Shown here one piece after another: positions 16,043-25,176 of a DNA stretch of 38,189 nt. The stretch is from Hyphomicrobiales bacterium. Lineage in GTDB: Bacteria > Pseudomonadota > Alphaproteobacteria > Rhizobiales > Devosiaceae. The position numbers were made by a program, and so were the translations under genes. Each line of letters begins with the position of its first letter. The stretch's first letter is position 1. Where the stretch lies: positions 1 to 38,189 of the forward strand of contig UCAU01000038.1 of assembly GCA_900470445.1 (NCBI GenBank), in the 5' to 3' direction. The notes under the pieces were generated by a model that saw only the letters and a list, made by a program, of their open reading frames with translations, had not been told where the DNA came from and made no database searches.

Positions 16043-16203
16043 CCTTGGCCTCCATTGCAAACAAGGAATTTATTCCTACACATTGCAACGCAGAAAGCCA
16101 GCCGGGGATAAGTCGAATAAGTGGATGTATGGACGAGCTTATTGGCGGGGGCGCTCACTGGCCCAGCACCTCCCACGACGGGAGAGGGTGTGGATCGGAA
16201 CCC

Positions 16204-17103
16204 CTAACCCGCAATCGGCCGAATGAAATGCCCCGGCCCAACCTCGCTGATCACCGGCTGCGGCACAGCGGAGCGCCGGCGGATATTGTCTACATCCGCC
16301 ATCTCGGCGTTGTATTGCGACTGCGCAAACCGCACGTCCGGGTCCGGCACCGCCGACAGCAGCAGCCGGGTATAGGCATGCTGGGGATCGTTCAGCACGC
16401 TTTCCGTCGGCCCCCATTCCACGATCTGGCCGGCATACATCACGATAATGTCCTCGGCCACGTAACGGGCCGTGGCGATATCGTGGGTGATGTAGAGCAG
16501 CGCCAGCCCGAGCGAGCGCTTCATTTCGTTGAGCAGATTCAAAATGCCCAGCCGCACCGAGACGTCCAGCATGGAGGTCGGTTCATCCGCCACAATGACC
16601 TCCGGCCCCACTGCCAGAGCCCGCGCAATGCTGATGCGCTGGCGCTGACCGCCAGAGAGTTCGTGCGGAAACTTGGACGCCATCAGGGCCGGATCGAGCT
16701 TGACGCGCTCCAGCAATTCCGCGATCGCCGCTTTGCGCTGCGCCGTGCTCAGCCCCTTCTGATGCAGCCGCAGCGGCCGCTCCAGGTGATAGTGAACCGT
16801 GTGTGCCGGATTGAGCGCCGAAAACGGGTCCTGAAAAATCATCTGCACCGCCCGGCGATAGGCGGCCATCGAATGGGTCACCGGCGCGCCGCGGAACAGC
16901 AATTGCCCCTGATCGGGCTGGTATTCGCGCATGATCAGCCGGGCGCAGGTGGTCTTGCCGCTGCCCGATTCGCCCACCAGCGCCAGCGTGCGGCCGGCCC
17001 TCAGGGCAAAGGACACCGAGCGGGCGGCATAGACCGGCGTGCCGGATTTGCCAAAAACCTTGGAGACATTGTCGAGCGCGAGGACGGGATTCTGGTCAGT
17101 CAT
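16204..17103 (-). CDS. ABC transporter ATPase, OppF/DppF type
   Basis: A 299-residue ABC ATPase: Walker A GESGSGKTT (44-52), Q-loop MIFQDPFSALNP, signature LSGGQRQR (149-156), Walker B VIVADE (169-174), H-loop ITHD. It belongs to the oligopeptide/dipeptide/oligosaccharide importer group. Its ATG overlaps the preceding ATPase stop by four bases (ATGA). With the next three genes it forms a complete inner-membrane pump (two ATPases, two permeases), but no substrate-binding protein is encoded here. Substrate unknown; the NagZ neighbour makes an amino-sugar or muropeptide plausible. Confidence 0.92.
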   Translation of the reverse strand: MTDQNPVLALDNVSKVFGKSGTPVYAARSVSFALRAGRTLALVGESGSGKTTCARLIMREYQPDQGQLLFRGAPVTHSMAAYRRAVQMIFQDPFSALNPAHTVHYHLERPLRLHQKGLSTAQRKAAIAELLERVKLDPALMASKFPHELSGGQRQRISIARALAVGPEVIVADEPTSMLDVSVRLGILNLLNEMKRSLGLALLYITHDIATARYVAEDIIVMYAGQIVEWGPTESVLNDPQHAYTRLLLSAVPDPDVRFAQSQYNAEMADVDNIRRRSAVPQPVISEVGPGHFIRPIAG

Positions 17104-17915
17104 AATTGGGCGTCCTGCCTGATCTGCTCGCCATGCAGCCGGGGCATCGAAGCCCAGAGCTTGCGGGTATAGTCGTGCTGGGGCGCGGTATAGATGTCAT
17201 GCGCGCCATTGACCTCGACCAGCTTGCCTTCCAGCATCACCCCGATCCGGTCACACACCTGCACCATCAGCCCCAGATCATGGGTGATGAACAATACGGA
17301 AAATCCGAGCTCTACGCGCAGCTTGTCGATGCGCTGCAGGATTTCGCGCTGCACCACCACATCGAGCGCAGTCGTCGGCTCATCCATGATCAGCAGTTTG
17401 GGATTGAGCGCCAGGCAGATGGCGATGACGATACGTTGCCGCATGCCGCCCGAGCATTGATGCGGATAGGATTTGAGCCGGTCGACCGAAATATCGACCA
17501 ATGTGAGCAGCTCGGCCGCCCGCTCCCGCGCCTGCGCGCGGTTCATGCCCAGATGAGTGTGCAGCACATCGTAGAATTGCGTCTCGATGGTCAGCACCGG
17601 ATTGAGCGAATTCATGGCGCTCTGGAACACCATGGCCACTTCGCTCCAACGAAACTTGCGCAATTGCTCCTTGTCGAGATCGAGCACATTGCGGCCCTGT
17701 AGCAAGATTTCGCCCGAACGGATCAGCGCCGGTGGGCGATGCAGCCGGCTGATGGCAAAGGCAATCGTGCTCTTGCCGCAGCCCGATTCCCCGGCGAGCC
17801 CGAAGAACTCGCCCGGGCCGATATCGAAGCTCACATCGTCCACGGCGCGGAAATCCGTCTCGTCGCCGATATAGTCGATGGAGAGGTTTTTGACCGACAG
17901 GACGGGCACGCTCAT
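17100..17915 (-). CDS. ABC transporter ATPase, OppD/DppD type
   Basis: A 271-residue ABC ATPase with Walker A GESGCGKST (42-50), MVFQSAMNSLNPV, signature CSGGMRQR and Walker B LLIMDEP. The start is ATG 17915, which overlaps the permease stop as ATGA and has GGGAGGGG upstream; the open frame continues to 18074 only as a shadow of the permease gene. It is shorter than usual OppD proteins (about 320-330), with a reduced C-terminal oligopeptide-transporter extension. It pairs with the OppF-type ATPase as a heterodimer. Confidence 0.92.
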   Translation of the reverse strand: MSVPVLSVKNLSIDYIGDETDFRAVDDVSFDIGPGEFFGLAGESGCGKSTIAFAISRLHRPPALIRSGEILLQGRNVLDLDKEQLRKFRWSEVAMVFQSAMNSLNPVLTIETQFYDVLHTHLGMNRAQARERAAELLTLVDISVDRLKSYPHQCSGGMRQRIVIAICLALNPKLLIMDEPTTALDVVVQREILQRIDKLRVELGFSVLFITHDLGLMVQVCDRIGVMLEGKLVEVNGAHDIYTAPQHDYTRKLWASMPRLHGEQIRQDAQL

Positions 17916-18802
17916 AGCCGCCCCTCCCCGGCCTGCACCAGCGCCGCCCAGCGCCCCAGCCGCCCGCCCGTGCGCAGCCGCGGATTGGCGATTTCGTCGA
18001 TGGCAAAGTTGATCAGCGCCAAGCTTAGCCCGAGCAATGCCAGCGCGATACAGGGCGAGAGCAGATCCCACCACGCCCCGACCGACAGCGCCGAAGCGTT
18101 CTGGGCGTTGTAGAGCATGATCCCCCAGGACACGGTATTGGGATCGCCCAGCCCCAGGAATTCCAGCGTCGCCTCGGTGATCACCGCAAAGATGACGCTG
18201 CCGATAAAATTGATCCCAACGATGGAAATAAGATTGGGAAAAATTTCAAAGGCCATGATGCGCCAGGAGGGCTCGCCCAGCATTTCAGCCGATTTGATGA
18301 AATCCTTCTGCCGGATCGACAGCGTTTCCGCCCGGGTCACGCGCACACCCCAGGCCCAGGAGGTCAGCCCCAGAATGACGGCAATCACCAGGGGGCTCGC
18401 CTGCCCGATAAAGGCGGCCAGCACCAGCAGCAGCGGCAGGTTGGGCACGACCAGCACCATATTGGTGAAGAAGTTGATGATCTCGTCGATCACCCCGCCC
18501 TTGTAGCCGGCAATGATGCCCAGCACCGTGCCGATGAGCGTAATCATCAGCCCGGCGCCGAATCCCACGGCCAGCGAGGTGCGCGCGCCGTAGATCAGCT
18601 GGGTGAACACATCGCGGCCCACGCGGGTCGTGCCCAGCCAATGCTCAAGCGATGGCGGTTGATGCGGCCGACCCACCCGCGCGGTGGGCGAATATTGGCT
18701 CAGCAGCGGCGCAGCGAAGGCCGCGATGATGATCAGCAGCAGGATGATCGCGCCGATCACGGCCTTGCGGTTGCGGAGCAGGCCCGAGAGAAGTTGCTGC
18801 AT
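17912..18802 (-). CDS. ABC transporter permease, OppC/DppC type
   Basis: A 296-residue permease with an N-terminal OppC-type segment (RNRKAVIGAIILLLIIIAAF), GTTRVGRDVFTQLIYGARTS and the EAA-loop region (LGEPSWRIMAFEIFPNLIS). Roughly six membrane helices. It overlaps the downstream ATPase gene by four bases and follows the OppB-type permease by three bases. Confidence 0.92.
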   Translation of the reverse strand: MQQLLSGLLRNRKAVIGAIILLLIIIAAFAAPLLSQYSPTARVGRPHQPPSLEHWLGTTRVGRDVFTQLIYGARTSLAVGFGAGLMITLIGTVLGIIAGYKGGVIDEIINFFTNMVLVVPNLPLLLVLAAFIGQASPLVIAVILGLTSWAWGVRVTRAETLSIRQKDFIKSAEMLGEPSWRIMAFEIFPNLISIVGINFIGSVIFAVITEATLEFLGLGDPNTVSWGIMLYNAQNASALSVGAWWDLLSPCIALALLGLSLALINFAIDEIANPRLRTGGRLGRWAALVQAGEGRL

Positions 18803-18805
18803 GGC

Positions 18806-19783
18806 TCAGGCCTTTCTCAGGCGCGGATCGAGCAGCACATAGCTCAGATCGACGATGAAATTGGAAACCAGCATGGCGCCGGTCATGATCAGCAATTGCC
18901 CTTGGATCACCGGATAATCCCGCGCCAGGATCGCCTGATAGAGCACATTGCCCAGCCCGGGATAGTTGAACACCACCTCGGTCACCAACGAACCGCCCAG
19001 CACCGTGCCGATGGAAATGGCCAAGGCACTAAAGGTCGGCAATAGCGCATTTCGCGCCGCATACCATAGCATGACCCGACTTTCGCCCAGCCCCTTGGCG
19101 CGGCCCATGACGATGTAATCCTCGCCCAAAAGGTTGATCATGTTGTTGCGCATGGTCACGGCAAAGCCGCCGACCAGCACGATGAACAGGGTCAGCATGG
19201 GCAGCGTGCCGTGGCGGATGACGCTGCCGATATATTGCGCCGAAAAGGCCGGATCGAGCATGGGATCGGCGGCATAGCCGCTCGGAAACCAGCCCAGTTG
19301 GTAGCCGAAGATGAACAGCATGACGAGCGAGATGACCACGGCGGGAACCGAGCTCGAAAAGATCGCGCTCATCGAAATGAACGTATCGAGCCGGCTGCCC
19401 CGCCGCCATGCCGCCAGTGCGCCCAGCAGGGTGCCGCAGGTAAAACTCAGAATGGTAGCTAGGCCCATCAGCCCAACCGTCCAGACCAACGCCCGCGCCA
19501 GCAATTCGGTGACCGGCAGCGGGAAATATTTGATCGATACGCCCAGATCGCCAGTGAACACGCTCTGCAGATAGGTCAGATATTGCTGCCACAGCGGGGC
19601 TTCGATGAAGCCGAAGGTGAGCTTGAGCGCATTGAGATTTTCCAGCGACAGTTCCGAACCGGCACTGGCGAACATCATCTGAATGGGGTCGCCGGGCATC
19701 ACCCGCGGCAGGAAGAAATTGATGGTGGCCGCCGCGATGAAGGCGGCGAGGTAGAAAGCGAGGCGCCGCAGCAAGAAACTCAT
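18806..19783 (-). CDS. ABC transporter permease, OppB/DppB type
   Basis: A 325-residue permease, first gene of the importer operon. It has the family's N-terminus (FLPRVMPGDPIQMMFA), a first helix, and the conserved YIVMGRAKGLGESRVMLWYA EAA loop and PGLGNVLYQAILARDYPVIQG. The sequence style is like that of oligosaccharide/beta-glucoside importers as well as peptide importers, so the substrate cannot be read from it. Promoter signals must lie in 19784-19951. Confidence 0.92.
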   Translation of the reverse strand: MSFLLRRLAFYLAAFIAAATINFFLPRVMPGDPIQMMFASAGSELSLENLNALKLTFGFIEAPLWQQYLTYLQSVFTGDLGVSIKYFPLPVTELLARALVWTVGLMGLATILSFTCGTLLGALAAWRRGSRLDTFISMSAIFSSSVPAVVISLVMLFIFGYQLGWFPSGYAADPMLDPAFSAQYIGSVIRHGTLPMLTLFIVLVGGFAVTMRNNMINLLGEDYIVMGRAKGLGESRVMLWYAARNALLPTFSALAISIGTVLGGSLVTEVVFNYPGLGNVLYQAILARDYPVIQGQLLIMTGAMLVSNFIVDLSYVLLDPRLRKA

Positions 19784-19951
19784 TTATCTATCCCTAGATG
19801 ATGCGGCCCAGGCCACAGGACGAAGAGGACCACCGCCCCCAGATGCGAAGTCTATTGGAGTAGAGCCCGCGCCAGCAAGCGAAACACCCGGGCGGCAAGC
19901 CCCTACACATGGTTGTTGACAATCGATCGAGCCGCCCTCCCACGCATGCCG
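19784..19951 (-). promoter_or_regulatory. Gap between nagZ and the ABC importer, with TTGTTGACAA element
   Basis: 168 bases separate the nagZ stop from the importer start. The inverted repeat TTGT-TG-ACAA at 19913-19922 has the GT...AC shape favoured by GntR-family regulators. No ORF or clear terminator is visible. Whether the importer has its own promoter or is read through from nagZ is open. Confidence 0.35.
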
Positions 19952-20974
19952 CTAGGCGATGCCGTTAGCAGCGAAGATGTCTTCTACCTCCGCGTGCAGC
20001 GCCCGCACATCGACCCGCAAATTCCCCCGCTTGGCGTTGCCGGCGGCAATGCGCCTGAGACTTGCCTCGCTCAGCGGCCGAGCGGCCCGTGCCGCAGCCT
20101 GGCTCGCGGCCAGGTCGCCCTGGCTGTGCAGCGCAATGTCGTAGCCGGCGTCCAACGCCCGGGTCACCCGCTCCGGCCAGGTGCCGCTCAGTGCCTCCAT
20201 GCTCAGGCAATCGGTGATCAGCACCCCGTCATAATCGAGTTCATTGCGGATCAGTTCGCACACGACCGGCGACACCGAAGCCGGCCGCTCGGCATCGAAG
20301 GCGGTGAAGATCAGATGCGCCACCATGGCCCAGGGCGTGTCCTTGAGCTGGATGAAGGGTACAAAATCGGTCGCCATCAGGTCCTCGAGCGAGGCGTCGA
20401 CCACCGGACAGGTAAAATGCGGATCGACCGTCACCCGCCCATAGCCGGGAATGTGCTTCATTACCGGGATTTCTCCGGTCTCGAGCATGCCCGCGATCAC
20501 TTCGCGGCCCAAGGCGACGATGGTTTCCGTATCGGCACCGAATGCGCGCTGCCCGATCACTTCATGCATGCCCTTGAGCGCCATATCGACCACCGGCGTA
20601 CAGCCGCTGTCGATATTCAGCTCTGCCATCATCGCACCCATGGCCTGGCTCGATAGCCGCAGCGCCCTTTTGGCCAGCTCAAAATCCTTCTGCGCCAGCG
20701 CGCCAAAAGCGCCAAAGCTGCGGAACGAGGGCCAGCGGCCATTGTCGAGCCGCTGCACCCGCCCGCCTTCCTGGTCGATAAACACCGCCGCATCGTCCCG
20801 GCCCACAGCCTCGCGGAACTGCGCCGTCAGCCGCTTGGCCTGCTCCGGATTGTCCAGATTGCGCCGGAACAGGAACAGCCCATAGGGGTTGGTTTCGCGG
20901 AAAAAAGCGATTTCATCGGCGGATAATTCCAGCCCCGGCATGCCGACGAACAGAGCGAGCGGTGTGCTGGCCAT
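19952..20974 (-). CDS. nagZ: Beta-N-acetylhexosaminidase NagZ (GH3)
   Basis: A 340-residue cytosolic glycoside hydrolase family 3 enzyme. It has IDQEGGRVQRL (66-76), KHIPGYGRVTVDPHF (173-187, with the His186 acid/base position) and the nucleophile Asp255 in VLITDCLSME. NagZ removes GlcNAc from 1,6-anhydro-muropeptides during peptidoglycan recycling. The canonical acid/base loop usually reads GHGDTxxDSH; here it is GYGRVTVDPH, close to alphaproteobacterial variants. There is no signal peptide. It is 21 bases downstream of the GNAT gene, so the pair is an operon, followed by the ABC importer on the same strand. Confidence 0.93.
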   Translation of the reverse strand: MASTPLALFVGMPGLELSADEIAFFRETNPYGLFLFRRNLDNPEQAKRLTAQFREAVGRDDAAVFIDQEGGRVQRLDNGRWPSFRSFGAFGALAQKDFELAKRALRLSSQAMGAMMAELNIDSGCTPVVDMALKGMHEVIGQRAFGADTETIVALGREVIAGMLETGEIPVMKHIPGYGRVTVDPHFTCPVVDASLEDLMATDFVPFIQLKDTPWAMVAHLIFTAFDAERPASVSPVVCELIRNELDYDGVLITDCLSMEALSGTWPERVTRALDAGYDIALHSQGDLAASQAAARAARPLSEASLRRIAAGNAKRGNLRVDVRALHAEVEDIFAANGIA

Positions 20975-20995
20975 CAGGTGTTTCCCTTGAATATG

Positions 20996-21484
20996 TCAGG
21001 CTCCGTCAGCGAGTTTGATCCGCAACAGGCCCTGATAAATGTCTTCCTTGTCGGCAGCGATCGGCACGGCGCCCACCGCATTGGCGTAAAAGTCCACCGG
21101 CCCCGCCGAGCCGATGATCGCGTAGGCATAGCCCTGCGCCTTCATCGCGATCAGGCTGTGATAGAGCAGCGCCAGCCCGAGTTTTTTGCCGCGCGCCGTC
21201 TCATGCACACCGGTCGGCCCGAAAAAGCCTCGGGCGGTCGCGTCATAGCAGGCAAAGCCCACCAGCGTGCCGTCGATGGTGGCGATCAGGCAGCCAGGCG
21301 GCTGATGCGCCATGGCGACGGCGACTTCGCTGGCCCAATAAGCGCTGAAATTGCTGCGCACCCAGTCGGTGACGATATGCTGCTCAGGTGGCAGAGCGAC
21401 ACGGATGCTGGCCTCGACATCCCCCACGCGCGCGGCAAGCTCGCCAAGGCGTCGGGAATAAAGGTTCACAAGCAAATCGGTCAT
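20996..21484 (-). CDS. GNAT family N-acetyltransferase
   Basis: A 162-residue acetyltransferase. ATG 21484 is preferred to an upstream ATG at 21595, because the GNAT fold begins there and the extra 37 residues have no counterpart. The acetyl-CoA loop is HETARGKKLGLALLYHSL, preceded by GTLVGFACYDATARGFFGP. Substrate unknown; its linkage with nagZ suggests an amino sugar or muropeptide, as a hypothesis. A direct repeat of AATACCAAT lies just upstream of the start. Confidence 0.82.
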   Translation of the reverse strand: MTDLLVNLYSRRLGELAARVGDVEASIRVALPPEQHIVTDWVRSNFSAYWASEVAVAMAHQPPGCLIATIDGTLVGFACYDATARGFFGPTGVHETARGKKLGLALLYHSLIAMKAQGYAYAIIGSAGPVDFYANAVGAVPIAADKEDIYQGLLRIKLADGA

Positions 21485-21516
21485 ACGCGCTCGCTGCCAG
21501 GTGAGTCTGCTCGGAC

Positions 21517-21545
21517 AATACCAATCTAGACACGCTAATACCAAT
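21517..21545 (-). promoter_or_regulatory. Direct repeat ATTGGTATT spaced 20 bases (dre-like half-sites)
   Basis: On the minus strand ATTGGTATT occurs twice, at 21545-21537 and 21525-21517, exactly 20 bases apart, about two helical turns. The half-site ATTGGTAT resembles the left half of sites bound by NagR/DasR-type GntR regulators of N-acetylglucosamine genes (recalled consensus ATTGGT-CTAGACCAAT). The second copy continues TGTCC; the right halves are not conserved. It lies 33-61 bases before the GNAT start at 21484. Confidence 0.4.
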
Positions 21546-21671
21546 TTGTGCCGGCTGGCAAGCAAGCGGCGAACGCTATCCAGGAACGAGTTCATTGGTG
21601 GATGAGCGATTGCGGTGCACGGCGACGTTCATTTTCAAAATGAGAAAAATCGCCACCAGCCCCTCAAAGCC

Positions 21672-21707
21672 AAAAAGGGCCGCGCATCATCTGCGCGACC
21701 CTTTTTT
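21672..21707. terminator. Bidirectional intrinsic terminator
   Basis: AAAAAGGGCCGCGCA loops back on TGCGCGACCCTTTTTT with one mismatch. Both orientations have a U-tract. It lies about 200 bases after the mucR stop and would end mucR transcripts on the minus strand. Confidence 0.8.
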
Positions 21708-21905
21708 GTTTCAGTGTTCGTCCCGAAATCCGCTCGGCCTTGCAGCCGAATCAAACTCCGTCTGAGGTCGGAAACCTCAACGTTCCGACGAGTATCGTCA
21801 AAACCAACTTCTCACGGCCACACGCTGCCTGAGCGGCCGTTGAACATTTGCGTTGCGCCACCGTCCTGTTGCCGAGGACGCGGCGGATCGTAGCGCGCCG
21901 GCTGC

Positions 21906-22328
21906 TTAAGCAGCCTTGCGGCCCAGGCCGTTATCTTTGGCCAGCTTCGAGCGGGTTGCCGAGTAATTCGGAGCAACCATCGGGTAATCGGCCGGCAGGC
22001 CCCACTTCTCGCGGTATTCTTCCGGCGAGAGATTGTAGTGGGTGCGAAGATGACGCTTCAAAGACTTGAATTTCTTGCCATCTTCGAGGCAGATGATGTA
22101 ATCGGCCGCAACAGACTTGCGCACGGGTACAGCAGGCTTGAGTTCTTCAACGGCAACGGGTACTTCGTTGTTCTGAAGAGCACGCAGAGCGCCATGAACT
22201 TCGGCGATCAGCTTGGGCAGATCAGTCGGGCTCACAGCGTTATGACTTACATAGGCAGAGACGATCTCGGTGCTGAGTTCGATCAGATCGCTCTCAAAAC
22301 CGGCCGCCGTTCCGGTATTGTCGCTCAT
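21906..22328 (-). CDS. mucR: Ros/MucR-family transcriptional regulator
   Basis: A 140-residue DNA-binding protein with a C-terminal prokaryotic zinc-finger domain: Cys80, Asp83, His93 and His97 (IICLEDGKKFKSLKRHLRTH), then LSPEEYREKWGLPADYPMVA. The second cysteine of Ros is Asp here, as in several Rhizobiales MucR/Ml proteins. MucR is a global H-NS-like silencer of AT-rich DNA affecting exopolysaccharide, motility and cell-cycle genes. It is preceded by AAAGG and AT-rich sequence that could serve autoregulation. It follows mrpG on the same strand by 132 bases and ends before a terminator. Confidence 0.93.
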   Translation of the reverse strand: MSDNTGTAAGFESDLIELSTEIVSAYVSHNAVSPTDLPKLIAEVHGALRALQNNEVPVAVEELKPAVPVRKSVAADYIICLEDGKKFKSLKRHLRTHYNLSPEEYREKWGLPADYPMVAPNYSATRSKLAKDNGLGRKAA

Positions 22329-22460
22329 AGTTCAACCTTTCATTATTTTTATTGGGCAGCAACAAGCTAGGTCGCCGCCATCCTTCATTTCTAGTGCCGT
22401 TTATTGCCACACGCAACCCAACGTCCACAACATTGCCACCACAACAATGATGTAAAATGA

Positions 22461-22811
22461 TCACATCAAACTTTGGCCACTTTTAGACTTGAGCTCGTCG
22501 ATTTCCATCAATTTGTCGGCCCGATAGCCAGTGCGATGACTTGCCCGCGCCAAAAGGTGCGCCGAAACCGGGGTGGTCAGCAGCAGAAATCCAACGCCGA
22601 TTATTGCCCGCAGCGCCACCGCCGCGTCGAAGCAAACCAATGCCACGGCAAGCAAAATCAATCCGCCGCCCACCACACCCGCCTTGGATGCCGCGTGCAT
22701 GCGCATATAAAGGTCAGGCAGCCTTAACACGCCGATGGCCGCGAGCAGCGTGAATATTGCGCCTGCCAGCAATGCGGCGCAGCCCAGATAGATCAGCACA
22801 TCAGCGATCAT
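22461..22811 (-). CDS. mrpG: Mrp antiporter subunit G
   Basis: A 116-residue membrane protein, three helices, family PhaG/MnhG/YufB (PF03334). It contains [38 protein letters not shown] and [19 protein letters not shown]. It is the last gene of the seven-gene Mrp operon, overlapping mrpF by four bases. It is a small subunit required for complex assembly and sodium/potassium export. Confidence 0.93.
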   Translation of the reverse strand: MIADVLIYLGCAALLAGAIFTLLAAIGVLRLPDLYMRMHAASKAGVVGGGLILLAVALVCFDAAVALRAIIGVGFLLLTTPVSAHLLARASHRTGYRADKLMEIDELKSKSGQSLM

Positions 22812-23116
22812 GGCTGGCCCTCCCCGCCGGAGCCGCTGACCGGCCTCTGCCGCGACAGTATGTAGCGGGCAAAACCCACCGTTGCGAGAAACCCCAAAAG
22901 CGCCAGGGCAATGGCAATATCGAGGTACAGCGTCAGCCCGGTGCGGATCGCTATGGCGCCGACAAAGCCCATGGCGGACACGGTCAGCAGATCAAGCGCC
23001 AGCACCCGATCGGGCAGGCTCGGCCCGATGATGACGCGCACCACCGACAGCAGCAGCGCCAATGCCAAGATGACCAGGGCGATCATGGTCACGACAGAAA
23101 GCACGGTTGCGCTCAT
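22808..23116 (-). CDS. mrpF: Mrp antiporter subunit F
   Basis: A 102-residue, three-helix membrane protein (MrpF/PhaF, PF04066) with [19 protein letters not shown] after the first helix. Four-base overlaps join it to mrpE upstream and mrpG downstream, a sign of translational coupling. It assembles with MrpA-G in the inner membrane. Confidence 0.93.
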   Translation of the reverse strand: MSATVLSVVTMIALVILALALLLSVVRVIIGPSLPDRVLALDLLTVSAMGFVGAIAIRTGLTLYLDIAIALALLGFLATVGFARYILSRQRPVSGSGGEGQP

Positions 23117-23592
23117 GCGAACACCTCCTTGACCTTGGTCTCGAAGCCTCTGGCGATATCTGCAATCAGCGCCTCCCGGGACGAGAGCGTCAGCACATGC
23201 ACGTAAAGCACGCTGCGATCGTCAGACACGTCGATGCTTAGCGTGCCCGGCGTCAGTGTGATCAGATTGGCGAGCAGGGTAATCTCGGCGTCGGATCTGA
23301 CGGTCAACGGCACCGCGACGATAGCCGGCCGCAGCGCCGATTTGAGATCTGGCGTCACTACGACAATGGCCACGCGAATGGCGCTGAGCACCAACTCATA
23401 GAGAAACAGCAGTGCCAGCGAAGTGATTCGCCGCAATTTGCGCAAGGCGCGGGGCGGCGCGAAGGCGCTGCGCAGCAGCAGGACGGCAATGGCGCCGATG
23501 ACGCCACCAAACACCAGGTTCAGCCCCGAAAAATTGCCGGTGACGGCGGCCCAACCCAACGCCAGGACGATAACGATGATGGCCGGGCTCAT
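23113..23592 (-). CDS. mrpE: Mrp antiporter subunit E
   Basis: A 159-residue protein (MrpE/PhaE, PF01899) with two N-terminal membrane helices and a soluble C-terminal domain; the conserved [19 protein letters not shown] lies near the middle. It overlaps mrpD and mrpF by four bases each. Confidence 0.93.
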   Translation of the reverse strand: MSPAIIVIVLALGWAAVTGNFSGLNLVFGGVIGAIAVLLLRSAFAPPRALRKLRRITSLALLFLYELVLSAIRVAIVVVTPDLKSALRPAIVAVPLTVRSDAEITLLANLITLTPGTLSIDVSDDRSVLYVHVLTLSSREALIADIARGFETKVKEVFA

Positions 23593-25175
23593 GGCGTCGC
23601 CTCCGCCAGGCCCACCGCCGCGATGTAGCGCGACGGATCGGCCAGATCGGCCGCCCCGGTGCGGGCGCCTTCAAACAACAGGTTCGGCCACAGCCCGACC
23701 AGCACGATCAGCGCCGTGAGCACGATGCTCGCACCTAGCCCCAGCCATTGGTCACGTGCGCCGGACCGGTGCAATGTCACCGTCTCATGTTCGGAGGCCC
23801 CCTCGACGCCCGAGCGCCAGAACACATGCGCCCAGAGCCGCGAGCCGGCGATCAGCGTCAGCACGGCGTTGGCCAGCAGCGCCAGCACCAGCACGCCATC
23901 GGCCCAGTCCCCCGCCTGTGCCTGCTGCACTCCGGCATCGAGCAAGAGCAGTTTCGGCCAGAAGCCGAGGAAAGGCGGCACGCCGGCCGTCGCCAGCACC
24001 AGCACCAGGAACAGCACCGAAAGTGGCGTGCTGGCGGCGTAAAGTCCGCCCATGAGCCGCGTATCGCGTTGGCCCGTGCGCCGCTCGATCAGCCCGGCGA
24101 CGAGATACAGCGCCGTCATGGTGAGAATGGCGTGGAACACATAGAGCGCCGCCCCGGCGACGCCGCCCTCGGTGGGCAGCGCAATACCAGCCAGCACCGC
24201 GCCGATGCCGCCGATCACCAGAAAGCCGATGGCCCGGCGCAGGTTCGTCTCGGCAATCGCTCCCAGCGGGGCAATCAGCAGCGTCGCGATGGCGACCAGC
24301 AACAGCACCGGCTCGAGAATATCCCGGCTCGCCGGCAAAAGCTGCACCAGCGCCCGCAGCAGTGCATAGACACCCACCTTAGTGAGCAGCCCGGCAAACA
24401 GCGCCGAGATCACCGCCGGCGGCGTGTGATACGAGGCCGGCAGCCAGGCATTGAGCGGGAACGCCGCCGCCTTCATGCCGAAAGCCAGCAGCAATAGCGC
24501 AGCGATACCGGTCAGCGCCGCCGGATTGGCTGATGTCGCCTTGCCGATAATATCGGCCACGTTGAGCGTGCCGAGCAGTCCATAGGTCAGCCCGAGCGAC
24601 AGCAGGAACAGCGTGGTCGCGAGGAAGTTGAGGAAGCCATATTTCACCGCGCCATCGAGTTGCAACGGCCGCCCGCCGGTGACGATCAGCCCGAAGGAGG
24701 CGATCAGCATCACCTCGAACCACACATAGAGATTGAACAGATCGCCTGTCAGAAACGCCCCGGTAACGCCTGCCAAAAGCAGCAGCACCAGCGCATGAAA
24801 GCCATCGCCCCGTTCATCGGGTCCGCGTTCGCCCTCGGCATAGATGATGACGATCAGCGTCACAAAGGCCGCAGCCAGCGCGAAGGCTGCACCAAAGATA
24901 TCCGCGGTAAAGCTGATGCCGAAAGGCGGCAGCCACTTGCCCATGGTCATGCTCAGCGGCCCCTCGACCGCGATCCGCTGCAGCAGCGCCACCTCGCAGG
25001 CGATAATCGCGATGACCACCAGACCGGCAATCAGCGCCGGCACATGGCGGATCTGCCGCAGCATCAGCAGCAATGCCGCACCCAGCAGCGCCAGCACCAA
25101 AGGCAGCACGATGACCCAATCGGCCAGCGCCGTCTGCGCCTCGATCATTGCTGGGGGGAGGGCCAAATGATCCAT
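23589..25175 (-). CDS. mrpD: Mrp antiporter subunit D
   Basis: A 528-residue, about 14-helix proton-pumping subunit homologous to complex I NuoM/NuoN. It carries the conserved helix-5 Glu154 (YVWFEVMLIASFGLI), Lys235 (AFGMKAAAFPLNAWLPASYH) and Lys266 (FAGLLTKVGVYALL), residues implicated in proton transfer. One base separates it from mrpC. With MrpA it makes up the ion-translocating core of the antiporter. Confidence 0.95.
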   Translation of the reverse strand: MDHLALPPAMIEAQTALADWVIVLPLVLALLGAALLLMLRQIRHVPALIAGLVVIAIIACEVALLQRIAVEGPLSMTMGKWLPPFGISFTADIFGAAFALAAAFVTLIVIIYAEGERGPDERGDGFHALVLLLLAGVTGAFLTGDLFNLYVWFEVMLIASFGLIVTGGRPLQLDGAVKYGFLNFLATTLFLLSLGLTYGLLGTLNVADIIGKATSANPAALTGIAALLLLAFGMKAAAFPLNAWLPASYHTPPAVISALFAGLLTKVGVYALLRALVQLLPASRDILEPVLLLVAIATLLIAPLGAIAETNLRRAIGFLVIGGIGAVLAGIALPTEGGVAGAALYVFHAILTMTALYLVAGLIERRTGQRDTRLMGGLYAASTPLSVLFLVLVLATAGVPPFLGFWPKLLLLDAGVQQAQAGDWADGVLVLALLANAVLTLIAGSRLWAHVFWRSGVEGASEHETVTLHRSGARDQWLGLGASIVLTALIVLVGLWPNLLFEGARTGAADLADPSRYIAAVGLAEATP

Positions 25176-25176
25176 C

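Larger units (their letters stand above)
21485..21905. other. 421-base gap between mucR and the GNAT gene
   Basis: This holds the direct repeats at 21517-21545, a palindrome TCATTTTCAAAATGA near 21630, the bidirectional terminator at 21672-21707, and a small hairpin TGAGGT-N5-ACCTCA near 21760. I see no ORF with a ribosome-binding site. The stretch 21710-21905 would be a mucR 3' untranslated region and might hide a small RNA, but nothing proves it. Confidence 0.45.

Noticed and set aside
16160..16190. Hairpin CTCCC-ACGAC-GGGAG as a terminator of the ABC operon
   Set aside because: The stem is short and there is no U-tract in either direction.
17916..18074. N-terminal extension of the OppD-type ATPase
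   Set aside because: It overlaps the permease C-terminus in another frame and its Ala/Gly/Arg composition is unlike an ATPase; ATG 17915 with a strong ribosome-binding site is the start.
21615..21893. Possible small ORF between mucR and the GNAT gene
   Set aside because: It spans the terminator hairpin, has no ribosome-binding site and no family resemblance.
22443..22467. GATGT-N9-ACATC inverted repeat at the end of mrpG as an operator
   Set aside because: Five-base arms are too short to separate from chance, and it overlaps the mrpG stop codon.
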